Positions 8,199-17,269 of a DNA stretch of 64,000 nt are shown here, piece by piece. The notes below the pieces were generated by a model. It was given only the letters and a program-made list of their open reading frames with translations, had not been told where the DNA came from and searched no databases. Position numbers and translations under genes: made by a program. Position 1 is the first letter of the stretch, and every line of letters begins with the position of its first letter. The stretch spans positions 1,302,001 through 1,366,000 of the forward strand of contig JARUPY010000091.1 in the NCBI GenBank assembly GCA_029817715.1, in the 5' to 3' direction. The DNA comes from Melastoma dodecandrum (lineage: Eukaryota; Streptophyta; Magnoliopsida; Myrtales; Melastomataceae).

Positions 8199-9617
8199 AT
8201 GACACCGCCGGACCGCGCTGCCGATCGACTGGCCGATTGCCTCGCCGCCCTCACTGAGCGGCTCGGCCCCGGCGCCGTCCTGCAGGCCGAGGCCGACATG
8301 GCCGGCTATGCCACGGACTGGCGGCGGATGTTTTTCGGGCGCCCCGCCGCGGTGGTGCTGCCGCGCACGACCGCCGAGGTGTCGTCGACGCTGCGCCTGT
8401 GCCACGCGGCCGGGATCGCGATCGTGCCGCAGGGCGGCAACACCGGGCTGGCCGGCGGCGCGACGCCGGATGCCTCCGGCGGGCAGATCGTGCTGTCGCT
8501 GCGACGGATGGACAAGGTCCTCAAGGTCGATCCGCTCGGCTCGATGATCGAGGTCGAGGCGGGCTGCCTCGTCCAGCACGCGCAGGAGGCGGCGGCGAAG
8601 GCCGGCCGTCTGCTGCCGGTGAGCTTCGCGGCCGAAGGCTCGGCGACGATCGGCGGCATCGTCGCCACCAATGCCGGCGGCATCAACGTCCTGCGCTACG
8701 GCATGACACGCGGCCTGGTGCTCGGCCTCGAGGTCGTGCTCGCCGACGGCACGATCCTCGATGCCCGTCGCGCGCTGCGCAAGGACAACGCGGGCTACGA
8801 TCTCAAGCAGCTCTTCATCGGCAGCGAGGGGACGCTCGGCGTCGTCACCGGCGCCATCCTGCGCCTCGCGCCGCGGATGACCAACACCGAGACCGCGCTG
8901 CTCGCCCTGGCCGATCCCGAGGGCGCCATCGCCGTGCTGCAGGCGGCGCAGGCGGCGCTGGGCGAGACGCTGCAGGCCTGCGAGCTGATCTCGGGCGACT
9001 CGCTCGACCTCGTCGCCAAGCATGCGGGCCTGAAGAGCCCGCTGGCCCCGTCGCCGTGGAGCCTGCTGATCGAGGCGGGCTCCTGCCTGCCGCTGCGCGA
9101 CGCGATGGAGGCGTTCCTCGCCGAATGCATCGAGCAGGGCCATGCCTCGGACGGCGTGCTCGCCGCCTCGATGCAGCAGGCCGCGAGCCTCTGGGCGCTG
9201 CGCGAGCGGATCACCGAGAGCGAGGGCGCCGAGGGCCGCAGCGTCAAGCACGACGTCTCGGTGCCGATCGCCGGCATCCCGGCGTTCCTGCGCGCCGCAA
9301 GCGATGCCGTCCGCGCCGCGTTTCCTCTCGCCCGCCTCAACGTCTTCGGCCACGTCGGCGACGGCAACATCCACTTCAACGTCATCCCCGGCGACGACGC
9401 TTCGGCCGAGAGCATCAACCGGGTCGTCCACGAGATCGTCGCGAGCTTCGGGGGCAGCGTCTCGGCGGAGCACGGCATCGGGCAATACAGGGTGCGCGAC
9501 CTCGCCTACTGCCGCGGCCCGGCCGAGCTCGCCTTCGCCACCGCGCTGAAAAAGCTCTGCGATCCGGAAAATCTTCTGAACCCCGGCAAGGTCTATCCGG
9601 CGCCTGCGGTGCCCTAA
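8199..9617 (+). CDS. FAD-linked D-2-hydroxyacid dehydrogenase (D-2-hydroxyglutarate dehydrogenase-like)
   Basis: A 472-residue flavoprotein of the GlcD/D-2-HGDH/D-lactate dehydrogenase family. The FAD-binding PCMH domain occupies roughly residues 35-220, with VPQGGNTGLAGGA and EGSATIGGIVATNAGG; the C-terminal oxidase domain carries NVFGHVGDGNIHFNV and SAEHGIGQYR, metal- and substrate-binding histidines. It starts 5 nt after serA and is surely cotranscribed. SerA-type enzymes can reduce 2-oxoglutarate to D-2-hydroxyglutarate, and in Pseudomonas a D-2-HG dehydrogenase recycles that product. The adjacency makes the same partnership likely here. D-lactate or glycolate as substrate is not excluded. 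Confidence 0.88.
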   Translation: MTPPDRAADRLADCLAALTERLGPGAVLQAEADMAGYATDWRRMFFGRPAAVVLPRTTAEVSSTLRLCHAAGIAIVPQGGNTGLAGGATPDASGGQIVLSLRRMDKVLKVDPLGSMIEVEAGCLVQHAQEAAAKAGRLLPVSFAAEGSATIGGIVATNAGGINVLRYGMTRGLVLGLEVVLADGTILDARRALRKDNAGYDLKQLFIGSEGTLGVVTGAILRLAPRMTNTETALLALADPEGAIAVLQAAQAALGETLQACELISGDSLDLVAKHAGLKSPLAPSPWSLLIEAGSCLPLRDAMEAFLAECIEQGHASDGVLAASMQQAASLWALRERITESEGAEGRSVKHDVSVPIAGIPAFLRAASDAVRAAFPLARLNVFGHVGDGNIHFNVIPGDDASAESINRVVHEIVASFGGSVSAEHGIGQYRVRDLAYCRGPAELAFATALKKLCDPENLLNPGKVYPAPAVP

Positions 9618-9645
9618 GGGGAAGCCGGTCGAATACGATCCGACT

Positions 9646-9674
9646 GCGTCACATAACCGTAATCCAGCTGTCTT
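9646..9674 (+). promoter_or_regulatory. Pho-box-like direct repeats upstream of pstS
   Basis: Three 7-mers spaced exactly 11 bp apart, GCGTCAC, CCGTAAT and CTGTCTT, resemble the PhoB-binding repeat CTGTCAT with its 4-nt spacers. The match improves toward the gene, and the last copy has one mismatch. The site is about 90 bp before the pstS ATG and the operon encodes PhoB, so autoregulation under phosphate limitation is the expected role. Confidence 0.6.
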
Positions 9675-9760
9675 AGAAGCCTCGTGGAGCCGCCATACGG
9701 ATGCCCTCGGCCGCCACCCCCAGGCCGCCCTCAGACGTCCCTCCGCACGAGGCTTTGCCC

Positions 9761-10807
9761 ATGACATCGAACGTTCTTCTTCGCGTCGCCCTGGCCGGCG
9801 CCGTGTCCTGCGCCGCGATCCTCCCCCTCCAGGCCGCCGAGATCTCCGGCGCCGGCGCGACCTTCCCCTATCCGATCTATGCGAAGTGGGCCGAGAGCTA
9901 CCAGAAGTCCTCGGGCGTCCAGCTCAACTACCAGGCGATCGGCTCCGGCGGCGGCATCAAGCAGATCAAGGCCCGCCTCGTCACCTTCGGCGCCAGCGAC
10001 AAGCCGCTGAAGCAGGACGAGCTGAAGAAGGACGGCCTGGTGCAATGGCCGATGGTCATGGGCGGCATCGTGCCGGTCGTGAACATCGAGGGCGTCGAGC
10101 CCGGCAAGCTGGTCCTCGACGGCCCGACGCTGGCCAAGATCTTCCTCGGCGAGATCAAGACCTGGAACGACCCGGCGATCGCCAAGCTGAACCCCGGCGT
10201 CAAGCTGCCGTCGGCCGGCATCGCCGTCGTCCACCGCTCGGACGGCTCGGGCACGACCTTCAACTTCACCGACTACCTCTCGAAGGTCTCGCCCGACTGG
10301 AAGAGCAAGGTCGGCGCCGACGCCGCCGTGAAATGGCCGGCCGGCCTCGGGGCCAAGGGCAACGAGGGCGTCGCCTCGAACGTCAAGCAGACGACGAACT
10401 CGATCGGCTACGTCGAGTACGCCTACGCCATGCAGAACAAGCTGACCTACACCGACCTCGTGAACCACGAGGGCAAGAAGGTCGAGCCGGTGGCCGATGC
10501 CTTCGCCGCCGCCGCCGCCAACGCCGACTGGGCCAAGGCGCCGGGCTTCTACCTCATCCTCACCGACCAGCCAGGCGAGAAGTCCTGGCCGATCACCGCC
10601 TCGACCTTCATCCTGATGCCGACCGAGCCGACCGACCCGGCCGCCGCCACCGCGGCGCTCAAGTTCTTCGACTGGGCCTACGAGAACGGCGACGACGCCG
10701 CCAAGAAGCTCGACTACATCCCGATGCCGAAGAGCGTCGTCGAGCTCGTCAAGAAGGAGTGGTCGACGCAGATCAAGGGCCAGGACGGCAAGCCGCTGCA
10801 GTTCTGA
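9761..10807 (+). CDS. pstS: phosphate ABC transporter periplasmic binding protein PstS
   Basis: Binds inorganic phosphate in the periplasm and delivers it to PstCA. From ATG 9761 the product is 348 residues with a clean signal peptide ([19 protein letters not shown]) and the PstS start [16 protein letters not shown]. Phosphate-contact regions are visible as GSGGGIKQI and [13 protein letters not shown]. An upstream ATG at 9701 would add 20 proline-rich residues before the signal peptide and is rejected. It leads pstSCAB-phoU-phoB. A hairpin follows in the 85-nt gap before pstC. Confidence 0.95.
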   Translation: MTSNVLLRVALAGAVSCAAILPLQAAEISGAGATFPYPIYAKWAESYQKSSGVQLNYQAIGSGGGIKQIKARLVTFGASDKPLKQDELKKDGLVQWPMVMGGIVPVVNIEGVEPGKLVLDGPTLAKIFLGEIKTWNDPAIAKLNPGVKLPSAGIAVVHRSDGSGTTFNFTDYLSKVSPDWKSKVGADAAVKWPAGLGAKGNEGVASNVKQTTNSIGYVEYAYAMQNKLTYTDLVNHEGKKVEPVADAFAAAAANADWAKAPGFYLILTDQPGEKSWPITASTFILMPTEPTDPAAATAALKFFDWAYENGDDAAKKLDYIPMPKSVVELVKKEWSTQIKGQDGKPLQF

Positions 10808-10820
10808 TCCCAACCGTCAC

Positions 10821-10855
10821 GAGCGACCGGGGGGCCCCTGCCCTCCGGTCCGCTC
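10821..10855 (+). terminator. hairpin in the pstS-pstC gap, possible attenuator or 3'-end stabiliser
   Basis: GAGCGACCGG at 10821-10830 pairs with CCGGTCCGCTC at 10845-10855, leaving one bulged base, and the stem is followed by CTTTAAAA. This could terminate part of the transcripts or protect the pstS mRNA, giving more binding protein than permease. The T-run is short, so full termination is unlikely. Confidence 0.45.
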
Positions 10856-10892
10856 CTTTAAAAATCTCGACAGCCCGCGTCTGGAGAACCCG

Positions 10893-11882
10893 TTGGTCGA
10901 CCTCGCCGCCCGACAATCCATCGCTGCCCCGAGCGTCTTCGACCGCGCCCAGGCGCTCGCCCGCTTCAAGACGTCCGACAGCGTCTTCCGCATCCTCACG
11001 CTTTCCGCCGCCATCCTGGTCCTGCTGCTGCTCGGCGGCGTCATCGGCTCGCTGATCTGGGGCGCGCTGCCGATCTTCAAGGCGTCCGGCTTCAAGTTCC
11101 TCGTCTCGACCGACTGGGATCCCGTCAACGACGTCTACGGCGCCGCGACCGCGATCTACGGCACGATCGTCACCTCGATCATCGCCCTCGTGATCGCCAT
11201 TCCGATCGGCCTCGGCATCGCGATCTTCCTCTCCGAGCTCTGCACGCCGCGCCTGCGCCAGCCGATCGGCATCGCCATCGAGCTTCTCGCCGGCATTCCA
11301 TCGATCATCTACGGCATGTGGGGCTTCTTCATCCTGAAGCCGATCCTGCAGGCCTATGTCGAGCCGGCGATCATCGCCGTCACCGGGCCGATCCCGGTGC
11401 TCAACACGATCTTCGCCGGCCCCGCCTACGGCACCGACATCTTCACCGCCGGCTTCATCCTGGCGATCATGGTGCTGCCGTTCATCACCTCGATCTCGCG
11501 CGACGTCTTCGCGACCGTGCCGCCGATGCTGAAGGAGAGCGCCTACGGCCTCGGCTTCACCACCCGCGAGGTCGTGTCGCGCGTCATCATCCCGTACACG
11601 CGCATCGGCATCATCGGCGGCATCATGCTGGCGCTCGGCCGCGCCCTCGGCGAGACGATGGCGGTCACCTTCGTCATCGGCAACGCGCACAACCTGTCCG
11701 CCTCGCTGTTTGCGCCGGGCACCTCGATCTCGGCGACGATCGCCTCGGAATTCGCCGAGGCCGACCGCGGGCTCTACACGTCCGCCCTGATCGCGCTCGG
11801 CCTCATCCTGTTCGGGATCACCTTCGTGATCCTGGCGATCGCGCGCTACATGCTGATGCGCATCGAGCGAAGGGCGCGCTGA
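10893..11882 (+). CDS. pstC: phosphate ABC transporter permease PstC
   Basis: A 329-residue inner-membrane subunit with six to seven hydrophobic segments, among them [20 protein letters not shown] and [21 protein letters not shown]. The family marks EGAGIPS-like [15 protein letters not shown] and the EAA-loop region [16 protein letters not shown] are present. The start is a TTG at 10893 with GGAG about 8 nt upstream; no ATG or GTG in frame gives a full-length N-terminus. It pairs with PstA, whose ATG lies one base after this stop. Confidence 0.92.
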   Translation: MVDLAARQSIAAPSVFDRAQALARFKTSDSVFRILTLSAAILVLLLLGGVIGSLIWGALPIFKASGFKFLVSTDWDPVNDVYGAATAIYGTIVTSIIALVIAIPIGLGIAIFLSELCTPRLRQPIGIAIELLAGIPSIIYGMWGFFILKPILQAYVEPAIIAVTGPIPVLNTIFAGPAYGTDIFTAGFILAIMVLPFITSISRDVFATVPPMLKESAYGLGFTTREVVSRVIIPYTRIGIIGGIMLALGRALGETMAVTFVIGNAHNLSASLFAPGTSISATIASEFAEADRGLYTSALIALGLILFGITFVILAIARYMLMRIERRAR

Positions 11883-11883
11883 G

Positions 11884-12726
11884 ATGGACCTTCTCGCCTC
11901 GCGCCGGCTCAAGAACAACGTCTACGTCGGCCTCTGCTACGCGGCGTCCGCGTTCGGTCTCGCCTTCCTGGCGTGGATCCTCGGCATCCTCTTCTACAAG
12001 GGCCTCGCCGGCATCACGCCGTCGCTGTTCACCACGCGCACCCTGTCGCCCGGCAGCGGCGGCGGCCTCGCCAACGCGATCCTCGGCTCGATCATCATGA
12101 CGGCGATCGGCACGATCGTCGGCACGCCGATCGGCCTCCTCGCCGGCACCTATCTCGCCGAATACGGGACCGGCTCGAAGCTCGCCTTCGTCGTGCGCTT
12201 CATCAACGACATCCTGTTGTCGGCGCCGTCGATCGTCGTCGGCCTCTTCGTCTACGAGATCGTCGTCGTGCCGATGGGCGGGTTCTCCGGCCTCGCCGGC
12301 GGCATCGCGCTGGCGATCATCGTCATCCCGGTCGTCGTGCGCACGACGGAGGACATGCTGCGGCTGGTGCCGACGCCGCTGCGCGAGGCCTCCGCCGCGC
12401 TCGGCATGCCGAAGAGCCTGATCGTGCAGAAGATCGCCTACAAGGCGGCGCGCGCCGGCCTCACCACCGGCGTGCTGCTGGCGGTGGCGCGCATCTCCGG
12501 CGAGACGGCGCCGCTGCTCTTCACCGCGCTCAACAATTCCTACACGTCGTGGGATCTCACCAAGCAGATGGCGAGCCTCCCCTACGTGATCTACCAGTAC
12601 GCCGGCTCCGCCTATTCCGACTGGCAGGGCCTCGCCTGGTCGGGCGCTCTCATCATCACACTGGCGGTTCTGACGCTGTCGATCACGGCGCGGACGCTCG
12701 CGACGCCGAGGGGCAGCAAGAGATGA
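11884..12726 (+). CDS. pstA: phosphate ABC transporter permease PstA
   Basis: The second permease of the phosphate importer, 280 residues with about six membrane segments. [33 protein letters not shown] and the EAA-type loop [16 protein letters not shown] match the PstA pattern. The start follows pstC after one base and the stop overlaps the pstB start as ATGA, consistent with one polycistronic message and coupled translation. Confidence 0.93.
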   Translation: MDLLASRRLKNNVYVGLCYAASAFGLAFLAWILGILFYKGLAGITPSLFTTRTLSPGSGGGLANAILGSIIMTAIGTIVGTPIGLLAGTYLAEYGTGSKLAFVVRFINDILLSAPSIVVGLFVYEIVVVPMGGFSGLAGGIALAIIVIPVVVRTTEDMLRLVPTPLREASAALGMPKSLIVQKIAYKAARAGLTTGVLLAVARISGETAPLLFTALNNSYTSWDLTKQMASLPYVIYQYAGSAYSDWQGLAWSGALIITLAVLTLSITARTLATPRGSKR

Positions 12727-13544
12727 CACGCAACGAGAGCGCCGACGACACGATGACGGCCGCGCCCAACGGCAATCACATCGCCAACCTGCCGACGAAG
12801 ATGGAGGTCAAGGACCTGCGCTTCTACTACGGCGACTCGCTGGCGTTGAAGACGATCAACCTGCCGATCTATGCCAACAAGATCACGGCGCTGATCGGAC
12901 CGTCGGGCTGCGGAAAGTCGACGCTGCTGCGCGTGATGAACCGCATGTACGATCTCTACCCGCGCCAGCGCGCCGAGGGCGCGGTGCTGCTCGACGGCAA
13001 GAACATCCTCGACAAGAGCCAGGACCTGAACCTGCTGCGCGCCCGCGTCGGCATGGTGTTCCAGAAACCGACGCCGTTCCCGATGTCGATCTACGAAAAC
13101 ATCGCCTTCGGCATCAAGCTCTACAATCGCCTGCCGCAGAGCGAGCTCGACGGCCGCGTCGAGACGGCGCTCCGCGGCGCCGCGCTTTGGAACGAGGTCA
13201 AGGACAAGCTCTCCGATTCCGGCCTGTCGCTCTCGGGCGGCCAGCAGCAGCGCCTCTGCATCGCGCGCACCGTCGCGGTGCAGCCCGAGGTCATCCTCTT
13301 CGACGAGCCCTGCTCGGCGCTCGACCCGATCTCGACGCTCAAGGTCGAGGAGCTGATGGACGAGCTGTCGTCGAAGTACACGCTCGTCATCGTCACCCAC
13401 TCGATGCAGCAGGCGGCGCGCGTCTCGACCTACACCGCCTTCATGTATCTCGGCGAGCTGATCGAGTTCGGCGACACCAAGCGGATGTTCACCTCGCCCG
13501 AGAAACGGCAGACGCAGGACTACATCACCGGCCGCTTCGGCTGA
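12723..13544 (+). CDS. pstB: phosphate ABC transporter ATPase PstB
   Basis: A 273-residue ATPase that powers PstCA and takes part in phosphate signalling through PhoU. Walker A is GPSGCGKST, the signature [14 protein letters not shown], and Walker [17 protein letters not shown]. The loop [23 protein letters not shown] is diagnostic of PstB. The first 25 residues, before [11 protein letters not shown], are low-complexity and a downstream ATG is possible, but the ATGA overlap with pstA supports 12723. Confidence 0.95.
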   Translation: MTRNESADDTMTAAPNGNHIANLPTKMEVKDLRFYYGDSLALKTINLPIYANKITALIGPSGCGKSTLLRVMNRMYDLYPRQRAEGAVLLDGKNILDKSQDLNLLRARVGMVFQKPTPFPMSIYENIAFGIKLYNRLPQSELDGRVETALRGAALWNEVKDKLSDSGLSLSGGQQQRLCIARTVAVQPEVILFDEPCSALDPISTLKVEELMDELSSKYTLVIVTHSMQQAARVSTYTAFMYLGELIEFGDTKRMFTSPEKRQTQDYITGRFG

Positions 13545-13573
13545 TCCTCCTCCGGCGAACCGGGATTGATTTG

Positions 13574-14281
13574 ATGTCCGACCATATCGTCAAGGCCTAC
13601 GACAAGGAGCTCGACCTCCTCAGCCGCAAGATCGCGGAGATGGGCGGCATCGCGGAGAAGATGCTGTCGGATGCGATGGACGGGCTTGCCGACCTCGATG
13701 CGGATCTCGCCCGCGCCGTCGTCGCCGCCGACCCGCGGCTCGACGCGCTGCAGCGCGAGATCGAGGAGCACGCGATCCTCACGATCGCGCGGCGCCAGCC
13801 GATGGCAGTCGACCTGCGCGAGATCGTCGCCGCGATCCGCATCTCGGCCGATCTCGAGCGCGTCGGCGACCATGCGAAGAACATCGCCAAGCGCGCCGTC
13901 ATCATTGCCGCCGAGGCGCGGCTGCCGCGCGCGATCATCGGCCTCAAGTCGATGAACGAGGCGGCGGCGCTGCTACTGAAAGACGTGCTCGACGCCTACG
14001 CCCACCGCGAGGTCGAGCGGGCGCGCGACGTGTGGACCCGTGACACCGAGCTCGACGCGCTCGAGGATTCGGTGTTCCGCGACCTCCTCACCTTCATGAT
14101 GGAAGACCCGCGCAACATCTCGTTTTGCACCCATCTTCTGTTCTGCTCGAAGAACATAGAGCGGATCGGCGATCATTCGACGAACATTGCCGAGACCATC
14201 GTTTATCTCGTGACCGGAGAGGCGCTGCCGGTCGAGCGTCCGAAAGGACCCTCGTTCACGAGCCTGCCGCAAGACGCCTGA
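13574..14281 (+). CDS. phoU: phosphate signalling protein PhoU
   Basis: A 235-residue all-helical protein built of two PhoU repeats, each with a metal-binding motif: LERVGDHAKNIAKRA in the first and IERIGDHSTNIAETI in the second. PhoU links the Pst transporter to the PhoR kinase and keeps the regulon off when phosphate is plentiful. It starts 29 nt after pstB, preceded by a weak purine-rich stretch, and lies 11 nt before phoB. Confidence 0.93.
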   Translation: MSDHIVKAYDKELDLLSRKIAEMGGIAEKMLSDAMDGLADLDADLARAVVAADPRLDALQREIEEHAILTIARRQPMAVDLREIVAAIRISADLERVGDHAKNIAKRAVIIAAEARLPRAIIGLKSMNEAAALLLKDVLDAYAHREVERARDVWTRDTELDALEDSVFRDLLTFMMEDPRNISFCTHLLFCSKNIERIGDHSTNIAETIVYLVTGEALPVERPKGPSFTSLPQDA

Positions 14282-14292
14282 CCTGACGCCCC

Positions 14293-15036
14293 ATGGAAAC
14301 CCTGGCCGACAAAACCCCCCGCGCCGCGTCGACCCCGACAGGTACGCCGCGCATCCTCGTCGTCGAGGACGAGGAGACGCTCTCGCTCCTGCTCTCGTAC
14401 AATCTCGAAAGCGAAGGCTTCGCCGTCGAATGCGTCGAGCGCGGCGACGAGGCGGATATCCGGCTGCAGGAGAACCCGCCGGACCTCGTCATCCTCGACT
14501 GGATGCTGCCCGGCGTCTCCGGCCTGGAGATCTGCCGCCGCATGCGCGCCCGCCAGGCGACGCGCTCGCTGCCGATCATCATGCTCACCGCGCGCGGCGA
14601 GGAAGGCGAGCGCGTGCGCGGCCTGTCGACCGGCGCCGACGACTACATCGTCAAGCCCTTCTCGGTTCCCGAGCTGATCGCCCGCGTCCGTGCGCTGCTG
14701 CGCCGCGCGAGCCCCGACCGCGTCGCCTCGCGACTCAACGCCGGCGACCTCGAGCTCGACCGCCAGAGCTGGCGCGTGCACCGCGGCAAGCGCACCATCC
14801 ATCTCGGCCCGACGGAATTCCGTCTGCTCGAGTACCTGATGGCCAAGCCCGGCCGCGTCTTCTCGCGCGCGCAATTGCTCGACAGCGTCTGGGGGCTGTC
14901 CGTCGAAATCGACGAGCGCACCGTCGACGTCCACGTCGGCCGGCTGCGCAAGGCGCTCTCGCAGGACGGCGAGCCAGATCCGATCCGCACCGTCCGCGGC
15001 GCCGGCTACGCCTTCGACGAGACGTTCGGGGGCTAA
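14293..15036 (+). CDS. phoB: phosphate regulon response regulator PhoB
   Basis: A 247-residue OmpR-family regulator. An 18-residue Thr/Pro/Ala-rich leader precedes the receiver domain (TPRILVVEDEE). The phosphoacceptor is Asp69 in VILDWMLPG, with the conserved Thr in MLTARG and Lys in YIVKPFS. The C-terminal winged helix has LGPTEFRLLEYLM and DERTVDVHVGRLRKAL, typical of PhoB. The extra leader is longer than in E. coli PhoB; no internal ATG would remove it cleanly. It closes the pst operon, and no phoR follows. Confidence 0.9.
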   Translation: METLADKTPRAASTPTGTPRILVVEDEETLSLLLSYNLESEGFAVECVERGDEADIRLQENPPDLVILDWMLPGVSGLEICRRMRARQATRSLPIIMLTARGEEGERVRGLSTGADDYIVKPFSVPELIARVRALLRRASPDRVASRLNAGDLELDRQSWRVHRGKRTIHLGPTEFRLLEYLMAKPGRVFSRAQLLDSVWGLSVEIDERTVDVHVGRLRKALSQDGEPDPIRTVRGAGYAFDETFGG

Positions 15037-15051
15037 CGGCGCCGGCGCGCA

Positions 15052-15722
15052 CTACGCCGCGTCGCGGACCTCGAGGTCGAGCGGCGGCAGCACGTCCATC
15101 GCCCGCTCGAGCGGGAAGGTCACCGTCACCTCGGTGCCCTCGCGCACTTTGGAGCGCAGCGCGAACGTGCCCCCGTGCAGCTCGACAAGACCCTTGACGA
15201 TCGGCAGGCCGAGGCCAGTCCCTTCCTCCGCCGTCTTATGGGCCAGCGTGCCGCGACCGAACGAGGCCATGACGAGCGGGATCTCGTTTTCCGGAATGCC
15301 GGCGCCGGTGTCGACGATGGCGAAGTACTGGCGTCCGATGTCGTCGAGGCCGAGCCTGATCCGCACCTGGCCGCCCTGCGGGGTGAACTTGATCGCATTC
15401 GACAGGAGGTTGAGGCCGACCTGTCTTAGCGCGCGGCCGTCCGCCCAGAGCCGCGGCAGGCGGCCGACCGGCTCCTCGATGATCTCGATGCCCTTCTTCT
15501 TGGCGCGCAGCGCCATCAGGTGGCGGCACTCGTCGAGGATGGCGGCAAGGTCGACCGCTTCCTCGCGAAGCTCGTAGCGCCCCGCCTCGACGCGCGAGAG
15601 ATCGAGGATCTCGTTGATCAGCATCAGGAGATGCTCGCCGGACGAATGGATGTCGCCGGCGTAGTCCTTGTAGGCCGGCACGGCGTGGCGGCCGAACAGC
15701 TCGCTCTTCATCACCTCGGAAA

Positions 15723-15766
<44 letters not shown>

Positions 15767-16572
15767 GTGGCGAGGAAGCGCGACTTGGCGAGGTTCGACT
15801 CCTCGGCGCGCCGCCGCGCGAGGTCGCTGTTCGCCTTGCTCTGCTCGAGCTCGGCGATCAGCTCGTCCTTCTCGACCTCGAAGGTCAGGGCCTGCAGCGC
15901 CGAGGCGTGCAGCTTGCGCGACAGGTCGACGAAGTAGACGAGCGTGCCGAGCGCCAGCACGGCGATGAGCCAGTCGTTGCCGGCGAGCCGGGCCGGATGC
16001 AGGACGACGAGGATCGCCAGCGTCATCGGCGCCAGGCCGCCGTAGACGGCGGCCGGGACCGTCGCGGTCACCGTCGCGCTCATCGCCGCGACGAGCAGCA
16101 GCGCCATGAGGATGAACGTGGTCTCCTGCGGCGCCTCGCCGATCCACGAGAACAGCACGATGAGCGCGTAGGCGGAGCCGAGCACGACCTCGCCGAGCGC
16201 GAAGAGACGCGCCCAGCGCTTCGGCGGCGTGGCGCTGTCCATCTGCGCGAGGAAGCTGCCGGCGAGCCGGCTGACGAGCAACAGGGCGGCGCAGACGATG
16301 CCGGCCCACACGAGCACGGCCATCTGCGAGGTCCAGTGCAGGGCAACGAAGGCAAGCGCCACCGCCAGGAGCGCCAGCCCCGGCAGGGCCGCGCGGCGGC
16401 GCTCGGCGTAGATTCGCAGAAGCTCGAGATCGAAGATGCGGTGGCCGGTGCCGGACGAGGTGAGCTTCTCGCGCGCCTCGCGGACGTGCAGCGCTAGCCG
16501 ACGTCGTTCCGCCGTCGTCCGCGGGTCGGCGCCGCGACCTCGCTCGATCATCTCGGCGGTGACTTCGGACAT
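15052..16572 (-). CDS. membrane sensor histidine kinase, not a typical PhoR
   Basis: A 506-residue kinase convergent with phoB, 15 nt between stops. A 65-residue basic cytoplasmic start is followed by about six membrane segments between roughly residues 65 and 230 (for example LPGLALLAVALAFVALHW and PMTLAILVVL), a short coiled linker, HisKA with MSHELRTPLNAILGFSEV, and a HATPase_c domain with the N box LLSNAIKFT, G1 DTGAGIPENE and G2 GTGLGLPI. No periplasmic sensory domain or PAS domain is obvious, so the membrane bundle itself may sense. Its partner regulator is unknown; PhoB is a candidate by proximity only. Confidence 0.85.
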
Positions 16573-16638
16573 GCGGGCGAACTCAAAACGGCGCCCGAAA
16601 ACGATGCCGGCAAATCGTTAACGGGGGGTCGACGAAAT

Positions 16639-16654
16639 GATTAAGATCTTAATC
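16639..16654. repeat. 16-bp perfect palindrome upstream of the histidine kinase
   Basis: GATTAAGATCTTAATC is a perfect dyad about 67 bp upstream of the kinase start, inside an A/T-rich patch of an otherwise G/C-rich region. It may be an operator for a dimeric regulator. No named regulator can be assigned. Confidence 0.45.
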
Positions 16655-16778
16655 TCGCCGGCCAGAAAGCGTCGACGTTTGGGTGCGCGTCACGGGCGGA
16701 AAGCCGGCCGGTCGGCCTGGATCGGCGGATCGGCGGATTGCTGTGGACAAGCCGGCCTGCGCGCCTGGCCGGCCGCGC

Positions 16779-17051
16779 TTACTGGCCCAGCGGGGTGAGG
16801 AACACGCCGCCGACCATGTCGCCATCGCGCCACACAAGCTTAGCGCGGCAGCGCTGGTCGACGCCCTCGACCACGGGGACGAGGAGGTCGAACTCGTCCG
16901 GCAGGTGAACCCCGTCCGCGATCTGCAACTTGAAGCCCGACGTCGAGAGATCCTTCAGGCGGCAGGCCATCACCAGCCCGTCGGCCAGCTCGATCTTCGC
17001 CGCGATGTCGCAGTCGGACCGCTCGTGGACCCGTCGCTCGGACCCCTTCAT
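16779..17051 (-). CDS. single-domain PilZ protein
   Basis: A 90-residue protein that is essentially one PilZ domain, the usual receptor for cyclic-di-GMP. The ligand motifs are present: an RxxxR-type start (ERRVHERSD) and DLSTSGFKL for the D/NxSxxG motif. It could control motility or polysaccharide through an unknown partner. The gene stands alone between the histidine kinase promoter region and the ABC-F gene. A second PilZ protein is encoded near 41.4 kb. Confidence 0.85.
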   Translation of the reverse strand: MKGSERRVHERSDCDIAAKIELADGLVMACRLKDLSTSGFKLQIADGVHLPDEFDLLVPVVEGVDQRCRAKLVWRDGDMVGGVFLTPLGQ

Positions 17052-17269
17052 CCATCCCTCCCGCAGGTTCCATCGGACAGAGCGGGCAGCAGGCGGTGGG
17101 AAATCAACGTGATCACGGCAATCCGTACAGCAGTCGCAGGCCCACCCGCCTCTCGGACAAGCCCACGATCATTACCCTCCACCCTGCCCCTATCGCGCCT
17201 GAGAAAGCAACCGCTCCCTCCGGCGCTTCAACTTGAATCTACGAGGATTTCACAGGTGGCGAGCCGCGC

